Assembly: GCF_026802175.1 (NCBI RefSeq) | Contig: NZ_CP113797.1 | Coordinates: forward strand, 2,395,026-2,459,025 | DNA length: 64,000 nucleotides | Origin: Thermocoleostomius sinensis A174 | Lineage (GTDB): Bacteria > Cyanobacteriota > Cyanobacteriia > Elainellales > Elainellaceae | Direction: 5' to 3' | Shown here: in pieces, positions 54,604-62,433 of the stretch | Layout: every line of letters starts with the position of its first letter | Position numbering within the stretch: the stretch's first letter is position 1 | The notes under the pieces: generated by a model | What the model was told of the DNA's origin: nothing | Seen by the model: the letters and a program-made list of their open reading frames with translations, nothing else | Databases searched by the model: none | Program-made: the position numbers and the translations under genes

Positions 54604-55158
54604 TCAATATCCTAGGGGCTTGGCTGGCGTTGTTTGATGCGTCGATCGCCGTCGTGCTTGAACGAGGGGGCGTTCCGGTGCTGGCATTAGAAAAATAGTG
54701 TGATTGGGATCAGGAACCATCAGACCACTATTAGGTGACTCTGCTTGCTGGGCCATCTGGTTTTTTAAGGCTTCATTTCCTGAAATTAACTGTCGTTCCT
54801 GCTTTTTTAAAGTTTCAAACTTACTGTATTCCTGCCCCCAGCGCTGCTGCACATACACCGTCCAACCATAGACTGTCAGCACAGACATGATGAGCAAAAA
54901 TGTTGTCACCGACGAAACCCGCTGTACTCGGATTAACCATTGCAACCACTGGGGAGGCGTTGATGTGCGAGGGAGCGGCGTTACCACAGTTTCATGCACG
55001 GCTGTTGGCAACGAAACCCGTCCAGCCGATCGACTACTTCGGCGTCGCGATCGTAACGATGGCACTGCTTCTAGGCGAGCCGAGGCATTGGGCCGCAGGG
55101 ACGATCGCCTGGCTGACAGACGCTGATTGACTTCATCTGACCTTAAAGCATTTGCCAT
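54604..55158 (-). CDS. FtsL/FtsB-like septum protein (single-pass)
   Basis: A 184-residue protein. An Arg/Ser-rich cytoplasmic N-terminus (about 1-75) precedes one membrane helix (VTTFLLIMSVLTVYGWTVYV, about 83-102) and then a coiled coil (WGQEYSKFETLKKQERQLISG, NEALKNQMAQQAES). A basic/Pro-rich tail includes MPAPERPLV. This topology and its position directly upstream of ftsI identify it as the FtsL-like divisome protein of cyanobacteria, where sequence is poorly conserved. It should form a complex with FtsB-like and FtsI proteins. The homologue is inferred from topology and context, not from a strong motif. Confidence 0.75.
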   Translation of the reverse strand: MANALRSDEVNQRLSARRSSLRPNASARLEAVPSLRSRRRSSRSAGRVSLPTAVHETVVTPLPRTSTPPQWLQWLIRVQRVSSVTTFLLIMSVLTVYGWTVYVQQRWGQEYSKFETLKKQERQLISGNEALKNQMAQQAESPNSGLMVPDPNHTIFLMPAPERPLVQARRRSTHQTTPAKPLGY

Positions 55159-55509
55159 AACCTCGCACCTGAACTAACTAGTTACTGTTTACCAGCCATT
55201 CCCAAAATCATCCGCACCAAATCAAATCTCTAGACCAGGGCACGGACCACCTCATCCTGATTTGCACCAGATATAGTACCCGCTCCATCACAAAAATGGT
55301 GTTTCTTTTCGTGAACCAGAATGGAATGTTCCAAAAGTATAAGGGGGACTGACCCAATCGAGATCTATAAAGCGAAAGAAAATTTTGCGATCGCCAAAAA
55401 CTGGTTGATTTGGGTCAGCTTACCAAATTTTTGCACTAAAAAATAAAGACGCCTTGCCCGGCGTCTTTACAAAATCTAGAATTTTTGCAGTTGTTAATAC
55501 TGGATGCAA
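55159..55509. other. intergenic region between ftsL-like gene and PPC gene terminator
   Basis: 351 bp. It holds the upstream region of the ftsL-like gene and, at its right end, the minus-strand terminator of the PPC-repeat gene. Nothing else recognised. Confidence 0.4.
55438..55469 (-). terminator. intrinsic terminator for the PPC-repeat gene
   Basis: On the minus strand, aaagacgcc (55469-55461) pairs with ggcgtcttt (55454-55446) around a 6-base loop, followed by a T-rich run atttttttag. It lies 40 bp after the stop. Confidence 0.85.
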
Positions 55510-57009
55510 TCAAATGGCTTGCAGTGTGAGATCGTAACGAGCCGCTCCAGAGGATTTCTCAACGCTAACGAAGTAGTTACCTGGCGTCAATGTTCGGGAG
55601 ATGTTAGTACTACCACCACTGGTAGAGTTGTACGTAACTCGCTCACCAGAATCAATCTGACCATTGTTATTGTTGTCTCGGTATAGGTACAAGTAGGTAA
55701 AGCCGCTACTGGAGATCGTGGAAAGGTTGGCGTTAAAGTTCCAAGATGGTTTAGTTGAGTTTAGGGTAAATTTGTAAAAATCTTGCTTGTCGAGGTTGCC
55801 AACATAGTCTTTAGTGGTGAACGTTCCCGCAAACACGCCCAGATTTCGCGCAGTCGATGGATTGGAACCAGGATCAACAGCGGGTGTGTAATCCGGGTAG
55901 GGAACCGTGGTCATGTTTAAGGTATATCGATTGGCCCCACTTGACTTTTCAACGGCTAGGAAATAGGAACCAGGTGTCAACACCTGTGAAATGTTTGTGC
56001 CGCTGCTGGACGAGTAGGTGGAATCCACTCGCTCGCCCGAATCTACTTGACCATTATTATTGTTGTCTCGGTATAAGTACAAATAGGTAAAGCCACTGGC
56101 AGAAATGTTAGAGAGATTGGCGTTGAAATCACTGACAGAGGTGACGTTGAACTTGTAGTAGTCTGCATTATCCAGGTTGCCAACGTAATCCTTCGTAGTG
56201 AACGTTCCAGCCAGCGTACCCAAATTACGCGCAGTAGACGGAGTTGATCCGGCTGTAATGGCTGGGGTGTAGTCGGGATAAGCTGTTGTCGTCAGGACTA
56301 GATCATACTGATGCGCACCGCTGGACTTTTCAACGGCTAGGAAATAGGAACCAGGTGTCAACACCTGTGAAATGTTTGTGCTGCTATTGGCAAATTTGTA
56401 ATCAATGCGTTCCCCGTTATCCACCTGTCCATTGTTATTGTTGTCTCGATAGAGACTTAGGGAGGTGAAACCACCACTCGAAGTTCCAGAAAGGTTAGCA
56501 TTGAAATCGCTGACTGAGGCAACGTTGAATTTGTAGAAATCTGCCTTATCCAGTTCACCCACATAGTCTTGAAAGCTACGGCTACCAGTGGTGAGTGTAC
56601 CTAGATTGCGGGCGGTTGCAGGGGTGTTGTCACCCGGAGCAGGATTGGCAGGGGGAAGCAACGGAGCGGCAGTGGCTGTGAGTGCTAGCCGATAGCGGGT
56701 ATCTTTGCGACCGCGAGCCACACTAACATAGTAGGTCCCGGCGTCAACACCCGTCAGCGAGATTTGACCACGCTTGCCAGTTGGCCTAAGGCGGGCGATC
56801 GTCGCTCCTACTTGATTCATCAATCTGATCGTGATAGGAGTTTTAAGCTTACTGACGGTTAAGGACAAGCTGCTACGTTGCGTCAGCCGAAAGCGACGAA
56901 AATCAACTCGATCCTGCTTACCCACAAAATCGTTGAAGGCTCTTGTGCCATTGAGTTGTCCCAAGCTACGAGCCGATCGCAGGGAATTGTCTTTATTGCT
57001 GATTGACAT
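55510..57009 (-). CDS. protein of four tandem PPC domains with calcium-like loops
   Basis: A 499-residue protein made only of pre-peptidase C-terminal (PPC) domains. The first (about 15-115) has FNDFVGKQDRVDFRRFRL. Three closely similar repeats follow, each starting with ARNLGTL and DYVG-LDKADFYKFNV, with YRDNNNNGQVDNGERI-type loops (D-x-N-x-N-G-x-x-D) resembling EF-hand calcium loops, and ending PGSYFLAVEKSSGA-YDL. There is no signal peptide at the N-terminus and no catalytic domain. PPC domains usually follow secreted proteases; a stand-alone protein is atypical. It may leave the cell by a non-Sec route or act as an adhesive or binding protein. The repeats include an exact 58-bp DNA duplication. 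A terminator follows. Confidence 0.88.
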   Translation of the reverse strand: MSISNKDNSLRSARSLGQLNGTRAFNDFVGKQDRVDFRRFRLTQRSSLSLTVSKLKTPITIRLMNQVGATIARLRPTGKRGQISLTGVDAGTYYVSVARGRKDTRYRLALTATAAPLLPPANPAPGDNTPATARNLGTLTTGSRSFQDYVGELDKADFYKFNVASVSDFNANLSGTSSGGFTSLSLYRDNNNNGQVDNGERIDYKFANSSTNISQVLTPGSYFLAVEKSSGAHQYDLVLTTTAYPDYTPAITAGSTPSTARNLGTLAGTFTTKDYVGNLDNADYYKFNVTSVSDFNANLSNISASGFTYLYLYRDNNNNGQVDSGERVDSTYSSSSGTNISQVLTPGSYFLAVEKSSGANRYTLNMTTVPYPDYTPAVDPGSNPSTARNLGVFAGTFTTKDYVGNLDKQDFYKFTLNSTKPSWNFNANLSTISSSGFTYLYLYRDNNNNGQIDSGERVTYNSTSGGSTNISRTLTPGNYFVSVEKSSGAARYDLTLQAI

Positions 57010-57530
57010 AATTTAGGGTAGTTGAAGTCGTATGTTGTATGGAATTGAGGATGTGAGTTGATTGACCAACAAACCTCGCACTGCCCTCACTCCAACTCCT
57101 CGTCTGCTCTAGGAGAGGGGCGTTCGATCCAGGTTTGGGGTTGAAGTCCCTCCGTCCTGTATGAGAAGGACTTTAGGGATAAGGGGCAAAGAGTCGTCAC
57201 TCAACTCGGGGTGTGAGTGTAATAAAAGCAAGCAACTTCTACAGCCCCAAAGTGATATTGGGGATAAAAGCCGTTTCTTTAGTAACAGGTTCACTCAACT
57301 TGGCGTGAACCTTCTGGCTTTCAGATTCTTCAAGTGCCAAACACGCAATTCTCCCCACGGTTGATCAATAAAACTTACAGTAGATACGACTAAAATAGCG
57401 GGTTGAGTATGTTCTATTTGCTACGTGCTATTTTGCGTGTCTACTAGCATATTTCAATTATTTCTTTCCATTTCTCTAGCGGTCAGGATTTTTACTTAAA
57501 CTTTAAAAAGTTCAATTTTTAGCGAGTCTT
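57010..57530. other. intergenic region with repeat sequence
   Basis: 521 bp between the divergent PPC and cofH genes. The section 57080-57190 is spacer-repeat sequence (ctctaggagagg, ggacttta-ggg) like that at 44.4 kb. The rest is AT-rich upstream sequence of cofH. Confidence 0.5.
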
Positions 57531-58667
57531 GTGATTACTCAAACAATTAATGCTATTCTCGATCGCGCCCTCGCCGGACAGGATATTTCCGAAGCAGAAG
57601 GCGTTGTGCTGCTGCAACAAACAGAAGCAGAACCCATTGCCGCCATTCAACAGGTGGCCGATCGGCTGCGACAGCAGCAAGTCGGAGATTCTGTCACCTA
57701 TGTGATTAACCGTAATATTAACTTCACGAATATCTGCGAACAACACTGTAGCTTTTGTGCGTTTCGGCGAGATGACGGAGACGCCGGGGCTTATTGGCTC
57801 AACGAAGCGACCATTTTGGAGAAAGCCAGAGATGCTGTGCAGCGAGGAGCGACTGAAATTTGTATGCAGGGCGGTTTGAATCCGCAAGCCAAACTCCACG
57901 GTTCTTCATTGGCTTACTATGTGCACCTCATTCACACCATTAAAGATGCCTTTCCCGATTTACACCTACACGCCTTTTCGCCCCAAGAAATTCAATTCAT
58001 CGCCCGCGAAGATCAATTGCGCTACATAGATGTAATTCTGGCATTGCAAGCAGTTGGAGTAGACTCGATGCCCGGAACCGCCGCCGAAGTATTGGACGAT
58101 GAGGTACGGCGCGTGATTTGTCCCGAAAAAATCGACTCAGCAACGTGGCTTGAGATTGTCGGAACGGCACATCGAGTGGGGATGCCCACGACCAGCACGC
58201 TGTTATCCGGGCACATTGAAACACCAGAACACCAGATGCGGCATTTAGGGCGACTGCGATCGCTTCAACAAGCGGCCGTTGAACGAGGCGATCGGGGTTT
58301 AACAGAATTCATTCTGTTGCCATTTGTTGGACAAGAAGCGCCCAAACCGCTGCGGCGTCGAGTCGGACGCGATCAGCCTGTTCTGGCGGATGCTCTGAAA
58401 CTAATGGCCGTGGCGCGCATTTTTCTCGGTCATTGGATTCCCAATCACCAACCAAGCTGGGTCAAGCTGGGTCTTGCTGGAGCCACTACAGCACTGAATT
58501 GGGGCTGTAATGACATTGGCGGCACCTTGATGGAAGAGCATATTACCACGATGGCCGGGGCGCAGGGTGGAACATGTATGGAAGTGGAGGATCTACGGAT
58601 GGCGATTGAGTCGATCGGGCGGGTGGCCCAGCAGCGAGATACGCTATATGGCAAGATCAACGATTAG
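57531..58667 (+). CDS. cofH: FO synthase subunit CofH (radical SAM)
   Basis: A 378-residue radical-SAM enzyme, starting at a GTG (57531, [16 protein letters not shown]). The [4Fe-4S] motif [10 protein letters not shown] (C-x3-C-x2-C) comes after RNINFTNI. Other family segments are [45 protein letters not shown] and [20 protein letters not shown]. CofH condenses 4-hydroxyphenylpyruvate-derived and pyrimidine units to make the deazaflavin FO (with CofG). In cyanobacteria FO serves as an antenna chromophore of photolyases. CofG is not adjacent. The GTG start is the first codon of a family-like N-terminus. Confidence 0.93.
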   Translation: MITQTINAILDRALAGQDISEAEGVVLLQQTEAEPIAAIQQVADRLRQQQVGDSVTYVINRNINFTNICEQHCSFCAFRRDDGDAGAYWLNEATILEKARDAVQRGATEICMQGGLNPQAKLHGSSLAYYVHLIHTIKDAFPDLHLHAFSPQEIQFIAREDQLRYIDVILALQAVGVDSMPGTAAEVLDDEVRRVICPEKIDSATWLEIVGTAHRVGMPTTSTLLSGHIETPEHQMRHLGRLRSLQQAAVERGDRGLTEFILLPFVGQEAPKPLRRRVGRDQPVLADALKLMAVARIFLGHWIPNHQPSWVKLGLAGATTALNWGCNDIGGTLMEEHITTMAGAQGGTCMEVEDLRMAIESIGRVAQQRDTLYGKIND

Positions 58668-58829
58668 CTGCCTCTCTAAGACATAGAACAGAAGCTTGCA
58701 TTTCTATTTAGCCCAGCAAGATGGGAATGATGATCGCAGCGATACAAAGCGGTACAATAGGTGCAACCAGTTTTTTAACCTAATTTTCTAATTTTTTGAT
58801 TCAACATTTAACCTAATTTAAGAATCGCG

Positions 58830-59090
58830 ATGGTGCAAGCATCCTCTGAACTGTTGACGTTAGATGAATTTCTCAGGTTGCCGGAAACCAAACCCGCCCA
58901 TGACTTCATTGATGGTCAAATCATTGATGGTCAAATCATTCAAAAAACCATGCCTTAAGGAAAACACAGTACAATTCAGCGAATTCCTGTCCCCGAATTT
59001 GCAGCAGCTTCTCATCTTACTGTAGGTCAACTCTTCGGTTGATTAGCAGACTGGTTTCATCTCCCTACAGATCACGAATGCGATTACTAA
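58830..59090 (+). pseudogene. decayed Uma2-family (DUF820) endonuclease-like gene
   Basis: One reading frame contains the start and end of a Uma2 protein with the middle missing. ATG at 58830 gives MVQASSELLTLDEFLRLPET, then HDFIDGQIIDGQIIQKTMP, a TAA (58956), then GKHSTIQR. The frame then jumps to IPVPEFAAASHLTVGQLFG, a TGA, LADWF and a final TAA at 59088. The first stop stands where the family has Gln (CAA to TAA) and the second where it has Trp (TGG to TGA). About 100 residues of the core, including the PD-(D/E)xK metal site, are gone. A 15-bp tandem duplication (attgatggtcaaatc) also lies in it. It is not functional. Confidence 0.85.
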
Positions 59091-59100
59091 AAAGACTTAA

Positions 59101-61866
59101 ATGAAATACTATCGCCAGTTTAAGTTTATTCTTATCTTTTTTTTTGCGATCGGGCTAGGTTTCATTATTCCTATGAATGCAAGTCAGGGAATCGATCGCG
59201 GACTAACGGCGAAAACATCCCTATCTCAGTTGCAAACTCAAACACTGGAACAACAGGCACAACAATTTTATGAACAAGGGCAATACCAACAGGCAATCGA
59301 TCGATTGCAACAGGCGATCGCGGGTTATGAAAATCAGCCATTGCGTCAAGCCGCTGCCTACAGCAACCTGGCGTTAGCCCATCAACAGCTTGGCAACTGG
59401 GCTGAGGCGAATCAAGCTATCTACACCAGCCTGAATTTACTGCAAGCGATCGAAGCCGTTGATCCAATCGTCTTGGCACAGGTATTGAACATTCAGGGAG
59501 GGCTGCAACTAGCCCAAGGACAACCCCAAGCGGCGATCGCTAGCTGGCAACAAGCAACAACCTTATTTGAACAAGCCAATTTTGCACAAGCTAATCAGGT
59601 CGAGGCGATCGCTCAGATGCATATCCATCAGGCTCACGCCCTGCAAACGATGGGCTTATATCGTCAGGCAATTTCCCAACTGTCTGCCCTTAATCAGCGA
59701 TTGCAAACGGAATCAGATTCTGTGGTAAAGGCGACGGCGCTTAGAAGTTTAGGCGATGCGCTGATTGTTGCTGGCAATTTACCACAGGCCGAAGCAACGC
59801 TGAATCAAAGCTTACAAATTGCCACTCAACTGCCTGATAGTTCTGAAACCCAAGACGCGATCGCTGCCATTTACCTCAGCTTAGGAAATTTGACCCGCGC
59901 CCAAGCGTTTGCAGATCTCGGTCGTCAGAATTTAACGCCAACCGAAGCCATCATTCGCCTGACTCAATCTCCCTCAGAGAGATTTGATGCTGCTGAGCGA
60001 GCCATCTGGCAGCAACAAACTGCTGCGGCCCAAACCTTTTACCAACAAACTCAAGTGGCCCTCGATCGCTATGAACAGGCGGCCGCTACGGCCATTTCGC
60101 AGGATACACAACTTCAGTCCCAACTGAATCAACTTAGTGTCTTCATTGCAACCGATCGGCTCTCTCCTGCCTTGACGTTGTACCCACAGATTCAAACTCG
60201 TCTGGATGCGCTTCCTCCTACCCGTCGCAGCATTTATCAACGACTGGATTTGGCACAAAATCTGGCAGAGATAAGGCGGCAGAGATTGTCACACCCTATC
60301 GTGGGCGATCAGAACTCAAATGCTATTCCCAGCATCACTGAGATTGCTCAACAATTCACTACAGCACAACAGTACGCTCAATCGATCGGGGATGTTCGAT
60401 CTCAATCGTTTAGTTTGGGGGGGCTAGGCGAACTATACGAACAAACCGGACAATGGCAAGTGGCACAATCGTTGACAGAACAAGCACTGGAACTCTCTCA
60501 GTCCATTGACGCTACAGACATTTCCTATCGCTGGCAGTGGCAACTAGGACGGTTGTTGAACGCTCAAGGTGCTCGAGAAGCAGCGATTTTTGCCTATCAA
60601 GAAGCTGTCAACAGTTTGCAATCGTTGCGCAATGATTTAGTGGCTGTGAATCGAGATGTGCAGTTTTCGTTTCGCGAACAAATTGAACCTGTGTACCGAG
60701 AATTGGTTGGATTGTTACTTCATTCGGATCAACGTTCAGAATCAAACCTAGAACGTTTGATACAAGCTAGAGATGTGATTGAAGGATTGCAAATTGCAGA
60801 ACTAGATAACTTTTTTCGAGAAGCGTGCCTAGATACCAAATTTCAACTCGATCGCATTGTCGATCAGGAACAAGTATCAGCAGCCATTCTTTATACCATT
60901 CTGTTGCCTAACTATTTAGATGTGATCGTGAAACTACCGCACCAATCGCTGTTGCACGTCACGACAGAAGTAGCCCAGCAAACCGTGGAATCAACGATCG
61001 ATCAATTGTTGGTGGAACTGAAACGCCCCTTTGTATCACGGCGATCAATGGACTTATCGGCCCAGATTTACGATTGGTTGCTTCGTCCAGTTGAAGCCAC
61101 ACTGCAAAACAGTAACGTTGAAACATTGGTGTTTGTGCTAGATGGATCGTTGCGCAGTTTACCAATGGCAACCTTATATGACGGGCAACAATACTTATTA
61201 CAGAAATATAGTGTGGCGATCGCCCCTGGTCTGCAATTGCCTGATCCACAACCACTTCAAGCTCAGGCCTTGCACGCGCTGGTGGTAGGGTTGAGTGAAG
61301 CTCGCGAAAATTTTCCACCACTCAATTATGTAGTCAAAGAAATTGAACAGATTCAGGCAGATATTCCCAGTCAGGTGCTGTTCAATCAAAGCTTTACGCG
61401 GGACAACTTTCAAGCCACTATGCGCTCGCAACCCTTTACAATCGTTCATATCGCCACCCATGGACAATTTAGCTCGAACGCAGCCGGAACGTTTATTCTA
61501 GCCTGGGATGAACCGATCGACGTGAATGAACTCAGCACGGTGTTACAAACACAGGAACTCGTTCGTCCAGATCCGATTGAATTGCTGGTTTTAAGTGCCT
61601 GTCAAACGGCTGTTGGCGATCGACGAGCGACATTGGGGTTGGCGGGGGTATCTGTTCGAGCCGGGGCCCGCAGTACGATCGCCTCACTGTGGAACTTGGA
61701 TGATGATTCTGGAGCCGTGTTCATGGGCAAGTTTTATCAAGAGCTATTGAATTCAGTTTCCAAGGCAGAAGCGCTGCGTCGGGCCCAATTGAGCTTGCTC
61801 ACTGATCCAACCTATCAGTCACCTCGATTTTGGGGTCCCTATGTGTTGTTGGGCAATTGGCTTTAA
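59101..61866 (+). CDS. TPR-CHAT protein (caspase-like protease domain)
   Basis: A 921-residue protein. A membrane or signal helix (FILIFFFAIGLGFIIPMNA, residues 8-26) is followed by TPR repeats (about 50-560, e.g. AQQFYEQGQYQQAIDRLQQ and AAYSNLALAHQQLGNWAEAN). The C-terminal CHAT domain (about 640-921) has the catalytic dyad: His787 in IVHIATHGQFSS and Cys834 in LVLSACQTAVGDRRA, with GVSVRAGARSTIASLWNLDDD and AEALRRAQLSLL following. CHAT proteases are related to caspases and separases. TPR-CHAT proteins are abundant in filamentous cyanobacteria; targets are mostly unknown. It starts 10 bp after the Uma2 remnant. Confidence 0.95.
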   Translation: MKYYRQFKFILIFFFAIGLGFIIPMNASQGIDRGLTAKTSLSQLQTQTLEQQAQQFYEQGQYQQAIDRLQQAIAGYENQPLRQAAAYSNLALAHQQLGNWAEANQAIYTSLNLLQAIEAVDPIVLAQVLNIQGGLQLAQGQPQAAIASWQQATTLFEQANFAQANQVEAIAQMHIHQAHALQTMGLYRQAISQLSALNQRLQTESDSVVKATALRSLGDALIVAGNLPQAEATLNQSLQIATQLPDSSETQDAIAAIYLSLGNLTRAQAFADLGRQNLTPTEAIIRLTQSPSERFDAAERAIWQQQTAAAQTFYQQTQVALDRYEQAAATAISQDTQLQSQLNQLSVFIATDRLSPALTLYPQIQTRLDALPPTRRSIYQRLDLAQNLAEIRRQRLSHPIVGDQNSNAIPSITEIAQQFTTAQQYAQSIGDVRSQSFSLGGLGELYEQTGQWQVAQSLTEQALELSQSIDATDISYRWQWQLGRLLNAQGAREAAIFAYQEAVNSLQSLRNDLVAVNRDVQFSFREQIEPVYRELVGLLLHSDQRSESNLERLIQARDVIEGLQIAELDNFFREACLDTKFQLDRIVDQEQVSAAILYTILLPNYLDVIVKLPHQSLLHVTTEVAQQTVESTIDQLLVELKRPFVSRRSMDLSAQIYDWLLRPVEATLQNSNVETLVFVLDGSLRSLPMATLYDGQQYLLQKYSVAIAPGLQLPDPQPLQAQALHALVVGLSEARENFPPLNYVVKEIEQIQADIPSQVLFNQSFTRDNFQATMRSQPFTIVHIATHGQFSSNAAGTFILAWDEPIDVNELSTVLQTQELVRPDPIELLVLSACQTAVGDRRATLGLAGVSVRAGARSTIASLWNLDDDSGAVFMGKFYQELLNSVSKAEALRRAQLSLLTDPTYQSPRFWGPYVLLGNWL

Positions 61867-62433
61867 GGTTCTCTAACGATACTCTCTAACGATACAAAGG
61901 GACGATCGTGCGTCAAACGTGAGTGAATTGAGTAAGGGTGGGTTGAGTCAAGCAAGCGTCTTGTAATGAGACTGCTATGAGATCACGGTTATGTTGGGAT
62001 AGGGGGACGGTCAATTTAAGTTTTATTTTAAGTTACCCTATAACAAGGGTGCAGTTTTGAATGCTGAGTTTTGAACGCTAGAAGAATAAGTAGGTTTGCT
62101 TAACACTCCCTCGGCCCTAGCTACACCTAACTGAACGAGTGCTTTTGAGGGACAGATGCAATTAGGGAACAACAGAAACAAAAACAAATACCAAGCTAAT
62201 GGGCTGCTCTGTCAAAGAAGCAGTTTAATCGGTAGAAAGCAGGCGTATCAAACAGAAGTTACACTGGTCTTAATCGAATTGTGTCGCTGATTTATTCTTT
62301 AGGACGGTTCTCCATTTTTCCCTATTGTTCTAATTGCCAGGTTTAACTATCAAGGCTGAATTAGGCAATTGGTTGAGGCTGTTGTTGCACGCTCCACTGC
62401 TTCGTTGCTCTTTCTATCTGCCGACTTTCTCTC
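61867..62433. other. intergenic region
   Basis: 567 bp with no supported gene. A 13-bp direct duplication (tctctaacgatac, at 61870 and 61883) lies just after the CHAT stop. The remainder is upstream of the sensor gene. Confidence 0.45.
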
